Below, piece after piece: positions 18,431 to 28,363 of a stretch of 29,221 bases of DNA. Source of the DNA: Stramenopiles sp. TOSAG23-6 (lineage: Eukaryota; Sar); assembly GCA_900128565.1 (NCBI GenBank), contig LT635974.1:1-29221 (forward strand), written 5' to 3'. The notes under the pieces are model-generated. The model was not told the origin of the DNA, made no database searches, and saw nothing but the letters and a program-made list of their open reading frames with translations. The number at the start of each line of letters is the position of its first letter. Position 1 is the first letter of the stretch. A program made the translations under genes and the position numbers.

Positions 18431-21400
18431 TTATGTTTTGACTTCATCGGGTTTTGCTAATTTGACTATTATATTTTCGTCTTGTTTTGAATTCTGTGTC
18501 ATGGAAATTGAGTTTTGAAGAATTACTTTTTTAACTCTTTTTGATTTACTTTTCCTTCTGACCACTCCGCGTTTTTTTCGACTTTTGTGTTTTTGCTGTT
18601 GACTTGAGGCATACATTTCTTCTAACAATGTCTTCAATTTACCTGGTTCAAATAAATCCTCCCCAGCCAAGTCAGAGTATAAATACCGAAGGCGTTCTCC
18701 TCTAAAGCCAAGTCTATGTGCAGCAATTTCAAACATTGATCCATAATCGGATGATCTTAATGAGATTGGCATTCTTGAAAGATATCCAAAACGAATGGAA
18801 TCATTAGGAAGAACCTTGCTGCCAGTATTAGTTGAGGAACGGCCACCAATAATTCTATTGCGTTTAGACCGGATTCTCCGTTTTGCCAAGTCTTGTAATT
18901 GGTACAAAGCCATTGACTCTTTCTTTGTATTGATATTATTGTAATTAAATTTTGCGCGACTAAACGGTCCGATGACGAGAGGTGGCTTTCTAGATTTTGG
19001 TCCTTTTAGTTTCTTTTGTTTCACACGAGGCAGACATTTTTCATTCTTTGAATTGTTACTAAGCTTTTCTAAATTATCCATTCCTTTTGTTTCTTTTGTT
19101 TCTTTTGATACATTTGGTACTTTTTGACACTTTAATTTGCGCTTTTGAGTAAGCTTTAACTTTGACTTACTTCGACGAGATTTTGTTATCCCAGCGAAAG
19201 AACTTCCAGTTAACTTATGTATTTGCTCTTGCTCAAAATGTCTTTTTCTATTCTTGCTATTACAGGATGTTGAATTTATATCAGGTGACATTACTAAATC
19301 TGGTAGATTCATTAAAAATCTCTCTAGACGAATATCGTTCATGGTAATCCTGCCCACTGTTTGATCATCAACATTGCCATTGTTGATACGTCGTTTCAAT
19401 GCACGCATTTGAGCTATTAATTCTAAATCAAAATTTGACGCACCACGGGCAAACCATTTCTCTTCGAGAAGGTTAAGCATTTGACGCGCTTCCTTGTAGC
19501 CTTGCTTTTCGCGCTCATTATCTCGTAAACGCCGTCTACCATATTTGTCAATATAATATTTCGATTTTTTCCGTACTCTCGCCTGTTTGGCCAATTTTCG
19601 TTTTCGTTTCCGAATCTTTTGGTGCGAGATTACTGCTTCGGTGTAATAGCCATACGCAACGTGTGCAGATATGCCAGCTTCTGATGCTGCATCCATAGCA
19701 ACTTCTGTTGAAAGTGCTACAACAGACGCAAGCTTTTCTTCATTTGTCTTCATTCCCATTCGGACTCGCATTGCAGCTTTTTCATATTTTTTTCTCTTCG
19801 CTGATAAAAGACGTTTGCGCTTCTCTTCATGCTTCTTCAATTCTGCAACTCTTGTGGTGCGTTTTCTCTCGATTTCGCGATCTTCAGACATGAGAAGAAT
19901 TTTAACTTGACCAACAACTGAAGCACATGTGACGTTTGGTATAAATATTGTCCTTTTCTCAAATGTGAGTATATTGAGTACGTATATCGAAACACCTCTA
20001 ATACCTTGATTTGATGTTTTGGGTGTATTGTAATTTTTTGGTGCATTAGTTTTTGAAATTTGAACCATCACTAAATTTTCATTCCTAGTGTGGGATATAT
20101 TTCCCATGCCATCTATACTTGGATATCGTAAAGCAAACCGACGTGAATCATCAGTTTGTATTGGGTAAAACACTCTATGAATATTCCCTATGTTAATGTA
20201 ATTAATATTACCAGTCATTGGGTCAATCCATTTCATACCATAATATTTATCTTTAATCATTTCATATATATCTTTTCCTGTTGGCCACGATAATGTTTCG
20301 CCGTATAAATGACGCAAAATATTACTAAATTGGGTCACGGTCAATTCACCGGTAAATAATACATCCTTACTAATAGTACCAGCCACCAGACACATGTTAC
20401 TAATGCCAACATTTGATTGTGCATATTTTTCTGCTTTAATCGTAAAGTTGGCTCCGTTTAAGATACCTTCAAAAAAAAATTGTTTTGTCATTTTCAAAGT
20501 ATCTTCTCTTTTAGAACATGCAAAAGGAAATGATTCAATAAGAGCTTTATACAACGCACATGCATCAAAATCAAGTTGGCCCATTCGAGGTTGCAAACGA
20601 ATGTTTGATCGGGCTACATCAACAACAGTTTCCTTCTTGTTTTTACTGTTTTTGTATTCTATATCAAACATTTTGGCATCTGAAATTGACTTTATTATTC
20701 CTGGAATATATTTCTCATCAGTGTCGATATCTTTTGTATTAATTACAAATAATACAGGATCACCAAGTCGAATCGTATCGACAGTTGAATTGTCAACTTT
20801 ATCTCCTTTAATAGTATTGTCGTCTTCTTCAGCAAAGTCAACCAACCACATTTTAGCAAATCCTCCAACAGAAACTCGAATATGAATTTCTCCACCATCT
20901 TCTCTATTTTTATCAGGACCTTTCGTTATTTTATTACTTAATAACAATACTCTCTCTTCAGTACAAGTTTCGTGTAATAGCAAAGACTTAACAAATAACG
21001 AACCAATTGTTGCACTTCCCAAAATATCATCGCCACCAAGTAAATCCCAATCATATATATCTATCTGAATTTCAGCTATTTTACAGGAATTCCAACTACT
21101 GAATCGAATTTTAAATTCCTTGGTTTTAGGAGGATCATTAGTCCAGTCAGGATTGAGGTTTTTTTTTTTTGTAGATGATTTGAATCTTTCGCCACCACAT
21201 AATATGCTTACATATGGATCACTACTTCTCCCATCTCCTCGAGTCAAATTTATTGCACGGAGTATTTCAATAGTTACTTCACCTGGTATATCACCATTAT
21301 CATCTCTGAGTAATGCAGCGTTTTTGGCTTGCTTTAACTCTTCAGGACTAAGTGTATAATTTTTGTACTTCTTTGCATTTGCTAATGCTTGTTTCTGTTT

Positions 21401-24130
21401 ATCAGCGTGTATTATCCATGACGTACCATTCTGAAAACCTTTCAGACTTACTTTGAGATACAAAACACCACCCGGTTTGTTTTTATCTTTACCTTTTGTA
21501 TGATTAGCTAGTACGAGTGTCCGATGTTCCGACAAACTTGGATTATTGTATAGTAATGTATTCACATTTAATGAACCAAGGGAACACGTACCCATCAAAT
21601 CATTTCTCCCAATCATATCATAGTCAATTACTTCAATTTTTATATCTGTCTTTGTGCAAACATACCAACTTGAATAATTAAAAATAAATGTTTCCGAATA
21701 AATTGGATTCAATTGTTTCTTCTTTGTTACAGTTTTGAATACCTGTGTTCCGCATGTGAGTTTTACAAAAGGATCCGAACTTTTCCGATCGGCACGTGGA
21801 AGGTTTTCTGCACGAATGACTTCAACTACTACTTGGCCGGATACGTCCTTTCCTTTAAGCCGCTGAGCTGCAGCCTTAGCGGTTGACATTTCAGATAGAC
21901 TGGAAAAACCACTTACATCTAATGAAGAATTTCTTTTTTTAATAATAGTTTTATCAAAACCATGAATTGCGAGACGAAGCTTTATTTCTCCACCACTAGA
22001 TTTATTGGAATCTTTTCCTTTTGTCAAACTATTATCTAATTCTATCGATCGCTCTGTGTAAATTTTAAGTGGTGTACTTTTTTCATTAAGCGGGTCTCCA
22101 CTTATCCAATTGCCGCTATCATCTACTGTGTAATTTACAATTCGCGGCTTTATGAACTCTTCACCAGTGGATGTTTTACACAGTAAATTCCGAATTATAG
22201 TGGATGCTAATAAATCGTTACTGCCAATTAAATCCCAATCCCAAATCTTGATTTGTATTTGCGCCGACTTGCAGGACGACCAGCAATCAAAATAAAATAC
22301 AAAGTTTTCATTGAAATCTGGATTTAATGTCGTTTTCTTGGTTGCAGTTTTGAATTTTTGTGCATGATCCCCTGCTATTGGGTTTCCAGTTTCATCAAGT
22401 AATATCAATTCTACATATGGGTCACTACTTATCGCATCACCCCGACAGAGATTCCTTGCGGAAACCACCCCAACTTCAACAATGCCTGTCCCGTCACCTT
22501 TACTTTCAAATGAAGAAATTTCTGAATTGCACACATCATCCGGATTTTGGTTCCTTTTAGTGGCAGCTTCTTCCTGTTTTTCTTTTCTTATTTGAAGCCT
22601 CGCTTCTTCTATTTCCATTTTAAGTTTATTTTCTTCTGTAGGAAAACCCTCGACAGTAACTGCAACAAATATTTCTCCACCAGATGACAAATCCTTGTCT
22701 TTTCCAGTCGATGCATTTGATAACTCAAATGACCGTTCTTCTCGTATTCCTTTTACGGGTTTCATCAAAGATCCAATAGTATCGTCTTTAATAGGAGAGC
22801 CATTCACTACACCAAAATTACTTATGCCACCAACGATTTCGCCAAGTATATCGTTACTTCCTATCAAATCCCTGTTGAGTGTAAATGATTAACATTTGCA
22901 TAATTCAAAATAAATAAATGTTATAATTCAAAAATAATTCAAATCTACACAAATGTGAAGAGATTACTTACCAGTCAAATATTTGAACAAATACTTTTGC
23001 ATCTAAAAGTTCACTCCAATTTGAAAACACAAATGTAAATAATTGATTTTCCCAAATTGGATCTAGAGTTTTTTTTAGAGTATTCGTTTTAAATGTTTGT
23101 GTAACTCCTGAAGTTTCGCATGTATAGTGAAAAAATGAACCAGAAGAAAAATTGTCAGGTACGAAATTTTCTATGAAAAAAAAACAAAATTTGAAATTAT
23201 GAATGATTAAAAAAAAATCAAGATTTAAAAGTTTTTTTTGTTAGGTACAAAATTTCGTATGAACATACACGTGAGTACACAAAATGGATCACTTGAATTT
23301 TTGTCTCCGCGAGGAAGATTTGATGCACGAATTACTTCTATCTTTACAATACCTGACTCATTCAATAATTTTCGTTGAGCCGCGAGTTGAAGTTCAGCCT
23401 TGCGTTGCTTTTCAGTCTTGATACTCGTTTTTAATTTTTGAGCAGAACATTTTGTTGTTGCGACAACTTCCATATTTATTTCGTTTGGGTTTGATGAATT
23501 TATATTTTTGCTTATTTCTATTTTACTCGTTTTTTCTATCTGCTGCATTTTAATAAAATCTGATTCATATGGAAAACCAGATGTTTTGATTATCACTGAT
23601 AAGTGACCTCCACTAGAAAGCCTCTTATCCTTACCTGTTGATTTATTTTCCAAGGCAAAACTTCTATGGTCAGCATTCGGAGTAATTGGCTTATAGTCTG
23701 TAGCACTTATCATATCTCTAATTGGAGAACCTACAGGACAATCACCGAGACAGTCAATCACACACGTGCTCAACAAATCATTGCTACCAATCATATCCCA
23801 ATCATACACCAAAACATCTATTGTAGCATTTTTACATTCTTCCCAAGTGTCAAAAAAAAATACTAAGTTTTCGTTCCACACAGGTTCACACGTCTTCTTT
23901 TTCGTTGAAGTTTTCAAACTTTTCTCTCCACAATTCAATACACAGAAAGGATCTGATGACTTACTATCACCGCGGGGGAGGTTTGTGGCTGAAACGATTT
24001 CAATTTCAACTTNACCTCTACAAAAGAGACTGCCCTGTTTATCTTGAGCTAAGGAACCTCTTTCGGAGATATTTTTTTGGTGCATCTCAGACATATTGGT
24101 CTTCTCTGTGACTAGTTCAGAATGTAGCAT
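18431..24130 (-). CDS. Five-C2-domain protein with Tudor-like domain and long basic tail
   Basis: Exons 24130-23269, 23119-22972 and 22871-18431 give 1816 residues. C2 domains bind Ca2+ and phospholipids or proteins. Five copies are visible at about 40-135, 257-345, 464-563, 681-768 and 864-960, each with an NLxRGDxxSSDP(F/Y) loop and a later D(W/Y)DxIGxNDLL loop, which carry the usual Ca2+-ligand aspartates. Each C2 core is followed by a matching GKDK...GGE-type strand, so the unit repeats about every 200 residues. At about 1038-1096 is a Tudor/SH3-like fold (GDPVLFV...YIPGIIKSI...FDIEYKN). The remaining 700 residues are Lys/Arg-rich, with nuclear-signal-like clusters. There is no transmembrane segment, unlike ferlins or MCTPs. 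One base (24013) is undetermined. It has one introner-type and one ordinary GT-AG intron. Confidence 0.88.
22872..22971 (-). other. Conventional GT-AG intron (100 bp) in the C2 gene
   Basis: Gene-sense donor TG|GTAAGTAATC and acceptor CACTCAACAG|GG. Removal completes the C2 motif FDWDLIGSNDILG. It has no CGTACG core and no introner ends. It shows that standard spliceosomal introns exist in the same gene as an introner. Confidence 0.93.
23120..23268 (-). other. Compound introner-type intron K (149 bp) in the C2 gene
   Basis: Gene-sense start GTATGTTCATACGAAATTTT with a first core ending GTACC then CTAAC. It is followed by a second, nearly full-length unit (TTTCAAATTTTG..., core CATAGAAAATTTCGTACC then CTGACAA), ending TTTTTTCACTATACAT. 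Removal gives SSDPFCVLTCETSGVTQTFKT, in register with the other C2 repeats. At 149 bp it is about 50 bp longer than its relatives and carries two cores. Confidence 0.88.
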
Positions 24131-24483
24131 GGCAAATGATCATGCCTCAAAACATATTGTTCTGTCATGTTCTATCTAAACCATTGTTTGACTTTTTACA
24201 ATGTTTTGAATCTTTCTTGAAATCTTTCTGACCAGGCCGCACAGGGACAGTTTCAAAAGACTTACGTTATAACTTATCTAGCCTAGGGTTAGGGTTAGAA
24301 AATGTCAGTAGTCAGTCAGTCGCAAAAAAAAAAAAAAAAAAAAATAATATGACATTTTCATAGAATGACATTAGAATCCTTACCTACGTTTGCTTGAGCT
24401 ATTAGTGCCCTTCGGAAAGAAGAAGTGCTTCCATTGTTTCAAAAGTGTATTACGTTTACTCTGGAAAAGGCTATTTATTTCAG
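24131..24483. promoter_or_regulatory. Divergent promoter region with telobox and poly-A tract
   Basis: 353 bases between the C2 gene (-) and the protease gene (+). TAGGGTTAGGGTTAG lies at 24284-24298. A GTCAGT microrepeat precedes a run of 21 A at 24324-24344, a likely nucleosome-excluding tract. The divergent layout implies promoters for both genes. Confidence 0.45.
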
Positions 24484-26167
24484 ATGCTACAAGCACTATC
24501 GTTGATCGCGTGGTCACTTTTCTTTTGGTTTCCTTGTTATTCTAGTTTGCGACTCCCTCTCATTCATCAACCTAGAACCAGGAGAAACGTCACTTCTCTT
24601 TCACTAGGTCAAAAAGAACCTCTTCACGATGCATATCGCAGTGCTGGAGAATTTTATCTTAATATCACCATTGGGGGACAAACTGCGACACTTTTGGTAG
24701 ACACAGGCTCTTCAGACCTTGGAGTAGTTTCTACTTTACTGCCATTTGATGATATTCCTAAAAAGACAGTACCCCCATACAACCCATCAAAATCGAGGAG
24801 AATGGACTGCGAGTGGTGTCACGAGCATCGTCATCATGGATCTTCTAATAGGTGCACACATGTCAAAGGACAAAAGACCGAGAAGCAATGTACGTATCAT
24901 CAAAGCTATATTGATGGAAGTGGCTTTTCTGCCGCAGTGTACAAAGATTATTTTTCTTTTGGGTCAAATGCCCCAAGTACCTTAAGTGTTATTGGAGCAT
25001 ATTATAAGTCGAAAAATATGGATGATTCAATTACAATGGATGGAATCATTGGCATGGCAGGTCCAGGATTAACTGCAAGTGGAGCTAATTCAACTGCATT
25101 TGATGATTTGGTTGCTTCTGGTGAAGTTGAGGATGTATTTGCAATTTGTCTTGAAAATCCGACACTGAAGCGACCAAAAACTAAAGGTCAGTTATATCTT
25201 GGTTTAGATTCTGATAATACAATAACAAAACTAAGAAATAGAAAACATGTCAATGAAGTGGACAAGATTGCAGGCATTCCACTACATCAACATTTCAATG
25301 ACACAGGAACTATTTGGACCCCGCGTGTTTTGGATAGCGACTATGTACGTTTTCATTTCAATTTCGAATTTATTTTTTTTTTGGTTTTTCGTACGAAATT
25401 TTGTACCTAACAAATTTTTTAAGATTTTTTTTGAAATATTTTTTCATAATCCATTACGCTATTGGAATTCGTGATATTCTGATAAATGGAATTTCAATTC
25501 ATGTTAGTGTGAAAATTTTAAATAATGGCGGTTCGATAGTGGACACGGGTACATCAATGGTTTGGTTACCAAAGACTGCATGGTTATCCACGAAGCGTAT
25601 CTTAAAAAAATACTGCAAGACTGAAGAAACTTGTTTACCGGGAATTTGTGTATGTTTTATATGAATTTCTAATTTATTTTTTTTTCATACGAAATTTCGT
25701 ACCTAACGATTTTTGTTTTGAAATATTTTTTCACAATACGTGATTGCGAGTTACTTTCACCCTTGTCTTATAATAAATCTATTTTGTACAATAATTGTGC
25801 TACATTAACTGAAAAGGAAATTGAAAAATTTCCATTGTTCGAGTTTGAACTTGTTGGAGGTGGCCGGATACCATATACCCCACAAAAATATCTCCGCAGT
25901 GGAACGCATACGTTTTCAAAAATTGAATTTCGATTTTGTTTTCATAGATAATTTTGTACCTAACGAATTTCGAATTTCAAAAAAATATTTTTTCACAATA
26001 TACAATTTTGTGAAGGAAATGGTCCAGTGTCCTTCGCGATGGGAGGTAACGATGATGATACAAGCGGTATGATTTTGGGGGAAAGTTTTATGTTTGGAAA
26101 TATTGTTATACATGAACGACGCAATCCGCAACGAATTGGCTTTCACCCCATTAAAAATTGTCCTTAA
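24484..26167 (+). CDS. Secreted pepsin-type (A1) aspartic protease
   Basis: Exons 24484-25344, 25455-25649, 25742-25907 and 26004-26167 give 461 residues. It cleaves peptide bonds with two catalytic Asp residues. Seen: signal peptide (MLQALSLIAWSLFFWFPCYSS), short pro-region, first active site VDTGSSDLG (D73), a Cys/His-rich insert after it (CEWCHEHRHHGSSNRC), flap-like YIDGSG, second active site VDTGTSMVWLP (D317), and the conserved end MILGESFMFGNIVIHERRNPQRIGFHP. No C-terminal anchor is visible, so secretion or delivery to a lytic vacuole is likely. The Cys-rich insert recalls nepenthesin or plasmepsin V types, but this is not decisive. An upstream GTG extends the frame; the ATG at 24484 is preferred because it opens directly into the signal peptide. 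All three introns are introner-type. Confidence 0.93.
25345..25454 (+). other. Introner-type intron C (110 bp) in the protease gene
   Basis: Starts GTACGTTTTCATTTC, core CGTACGAAATTTTGTACC then CTAACAA, ends TTTTTTCATAATCCAT. Removal gives DSDYYAIGIRDILINGISI, the typical aspartic-protease strand before the second active site. No AG is available at or near the acceptor in the right phase. Confidence 0.92.
25650..25741 (+). other. Introner-type intron D (92 bp) in the protease gene
   Basis: Starts GTATGTTTTATATG, core CATACGAAATTTCGTACC then CTAACGA, ends TTTTTTCACAATACGT. Here the last two bases are GT rather than AT, and the left exon also ends in GT, so the junction repeat co-varies. A GT-AG reading ending at 25750 would also be in frame but deletes DCE. 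Confidence 0.85.
25908..26003 (+). other. Introner-type intron E (96 bp) in the protease gene
   Basis: Starts ATACGTTTTCAAAAATTG, with a decayed core (ATAGATAATTTTGTACC then CTAACGA), and ends TTTTTTCACAATATAC. Removal gives GTHTQFCEGNGPVSF and restores the frame to the conserved protease C-terminus. CA is shared at the junctions. The intron lacks a GT start in its best placement. Confidence 0.82.
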
Positions 26168-26517
26168 AAAATTGCGAAAAAAATAAAAGGAACAAACCTG
26201 TTTTCCATTAAATTAAAATTTCAATTGATTTTGCATTTTGATGTGCACACGAGGCTCCGCTCCTCCGTTGTTAGGTACGAATTTTCGTACGAATTTGAAT
26301 ACCACTCGACGTGTTTTGCGCACACAATTATCCCCTTTTGACAAGTCGAAGTTGACTTGACAACCCTTTTTTTACACACGAGGCGAAATTTATCAAAGCA
26401 ATCAATCATCGTCTATTAAATCATCTTAGACCAACACATATCTAGTAAGGGGAATTATTTAACTTGGGAACTGGGTGTAGATTCAGTTCTAAGTGGAAGC
26501 CTTCTTTCGATTGGAGT
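26168..26517. other. Intergenic region with an orphan introner core
   Basis: 350 bases between the protease and PP2C genes. It contains the core at 26270-26293 in antisense orientation, two copies of ACACGAGGC (near 26246 and 26375), and a small inverted repeat CAAGTC/GACTTG near 26343. It presumably carries the PP2C promoter. No coding frame of note. Confidence 0.5.
26270..26293 (-). repeat. Orphan introner core outside a gene
   Basis: On the minus strand it reads TTCGTACGAAAATTCGTACC followed by CTAAC, matching the intron cores. The TTTTTTCACAATACAT end is absent, so this is a fragment or relic. It is antisense to both flanking genes. Confidence 0.75.
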
Positions 26518-28254
26518 ATGTTAATAGGCTCTCCTCACCACCCGTCACCTTCAAGGTCCAGTCAATTACCTGGGAGTGAAACCCTTGTAGGGTTTTGGTC
26601 AAAAAATCTGAAGTCGTTAGAGCCTTTACAATGTGATGTTGTGGATAAAAAATGTGTAGACTCTTGTAGCGATAAAAGTCAGGTACGTTCAGATCTACAT
26701 CAAAACGGAGAAATTTCGTTGGGAAGCGTTAGTTCAGACAATGATGATAAGTTACGTGCAACTTCAGTTGCGTCTAGGCCTAGAATACAAATTAGAGGTC
26801 GCCCTCGTTACAGAAATAATCGTCGGCTTTGGATTCCTGGTTCAAATTTATCTAGTGGGGGCAGTCGCATGCGGAGTAGAAGTCGCAGTAAAAGTAGAAG
26901 TCAGAGTCCTTGTAACAGCCCGAAAAAAAGAAGAAGATCTGGTGCTTTCAATAGCAATACCCATTTTTCTCTATCTCCAACTATACCCAGAGATTCTCCT
27001 TCAACTGATAAGAGAAAGGCTATTCTTGAGTTTTCTGTAGTAGGTTCAGCCGATGCTCAAGGAACTCGTGCTTATATGGAGGATCGAAATGTCATAATTG
27101 ATAAGATTGAGGAAAAGACTGAGCGACCAAACATGCAGTTTGTTGGTGTGTATGATGGTCACGGAGGGGCTGCGTGCGCGGAACATACTGCCAATTTTTT
27201 ACACAGATATCTATTTGCAGAGCTTGCAAAAGAGGAGATGGTGGTTGATGATTCGACTGCTGGTCCACATAAGTGCAAGCAACCAATTGAAGATTGGACT
27301 GCGAAAGTAACTGATAATATTTCACCAAGTGATAAAATTTTGGACAAAGATAACAAAGATAACATTAATATCAAGGATATAAACAAACCTGTAAATCCAC
27401 AAAATATAGAGAGTTCTAAAAGTAATACTAGTGTAGGAGAAAATAATTTAGATAAATTGAGTGAAAAGTCCATTTCAGACATTTTGCGTGCATCTTTTCT
27501 CGCAACTGATCAAAAGTGGCTCACGAAGGCAGGAACGCACAACCCACCACTTCGTAGTGGTTCTACAGCAGTCGTAGCTCTTTTAGATCCTGGTTGGCCT
27601 TCAGAGATTAAGACAATAGACGATGCTTTTGCTTATGTTCGTAAAACTTTTCCAGAATCGGTAGAACAAAAAAATCGAGAAAAGGAGAACAGGGCTTTGA
27701 AGGAACATCCAATACAGAGAAATATTGCTCCAAGAGTATTTATCGCCCATGCTGGAGATTCAAGAGCTGTATTGTGTCGTAGTGGACGTGCGCAGAGACT
27801 AACTAAAGATCACAAGCCGAATATCCCAGCAGAGAAAGATCGAATTCTAAGGAACGGGGGGCATGTAATTTTCCTTGGATGTTGGCGTGTTGCTAGGACT
27901 GGTGCACCATCTGCGATGGCATGTAGTCGTGCAATTGGCGATTATTCTTTGAAGCGTCCATTGTTAGTTATGACTGCTGATCCTGATATTTCGTCTTTGC
28001 CACTTCAGTGCGACGATGAGTTTTTAATTATAGCAACAGATGGCCTGTGGGATGTAGTCGCTGATCAAGATGCAATTGATTTAGTACGAGAAAAAATGAA
28101 AAAAAGTACAGGTGGAAAAAAAGATGCTCAAAGTCGTTGTACTGTTGCAGCCGAAAGTTTAGTACAAACAGCTCTTGATAAAGGGTCACAAGATAATATC
28201 ACATGTGTCGTGGTTATGTTACAATGGGCAAATGAAAACGAAACAAAACAGTAA
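26518..28254 (+). CDS. PP2C-family Ser/Thr phosphatase with RS-rich N-terminus
   Basis: Intronless; 578 residues from ATG at 26518. The frame extends upstream without ATG. PP2C (PPM) enzymes are monomeric Mg2+/Mn2+-dependent phosphatases. Seen: R-x-x-MED motif (RAYMEDRNV), metal-binding DGHGG (213-217), GSTAVVALL, HAGDSRAVL (D414), TKDHKP, the SRAIGDYSLK loop, the second metal site ATDGLWDVV (D508), and DNITCVVVML (D559). All expected metal ligands are present, so it should be active. The N-terminal ~165 residues are disordered and include an Arg-Ser run (RSRSRSKSRSQSP) typical of splicing-related or nuclear-speckle proteins. A poorly conserved insert of about 100 residues rich in Asp/Lys/Asn lies between DGHGG and GSTAV. 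A nuclear role linked to RS proteins is inference. Confidence 0.93.
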   Translation: MLIGSPHHPSPSRSSQLPGSETLVGFWSKNLKSLEPLQCDVVDKKCVDSCSDKSQVRSDLHQNGEISLGSVSSDNDDKLRATSVASRPRIQIRGRPRYRNNRRLWIPGSNLSSGGSRMRSRSRSKSRSQSPCNSPKKRRRSGAFNSNTHFSLSPTIPRDSPSTDKRKAILEFSVVGSADAQGTRAYMEDRNVIIDKIEEKTERPNMQFVGVYDGHGGAACAEHTANFLHRYLFAELAKEEMVVDDSTAGPHKCKQPIEDWTAKVTDNISPSDKILDKDNKDNINIKDINKPVNPQNIESSKSNTSVGENNLDKLSEKSISDILRASFLATDQKWLTKAGTHNPPLRSGSTAVVALLDPGWPSEIKTIDDAFAYVRKTFPESVEQKNREKENRALKEHPIQRNIAPRVFIAHAGDSRAVLCRSGRAQRLTKDHKPNIPAEKDRILRNGGHVIFLGCWRVARTGAPSAMACSRAIGDYSLKRPLLVMTADPDISSLPLQCDDEFLIIATDGLWDVVADQDAIDLVREKMKKSTGGKKDAQSRCTVAAESLVQTALDKGSQDNITCVVVMLQWANENETKQ

Positions 28255-28363
28255 ATAAATCGCTTCGTTGAGCGAGTGATTATAAATTTGGTGAATGTTA
28301 AAAATACAATTTATTCCAATTTATTATTTCAACTTTTGATCTTTAGTTTTGAAACTATTTATA

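Noticed and set aside
24324-24344. Poly-A run as the tail of a retroposed gene
   Set aside because: No coding or repeat remnant precedes it and no target-site duplication is evident. It lies in a divergent promoter.
25908-26003. Reading the introners as minor-class (U12) AT-AC introns
   Set aside because: Only copy E can be placed as AT...AC with fitting frame. Most copies have no ATATCCTT donor or TTCCTTAAC branch site, and copies D, F and H do not fit.
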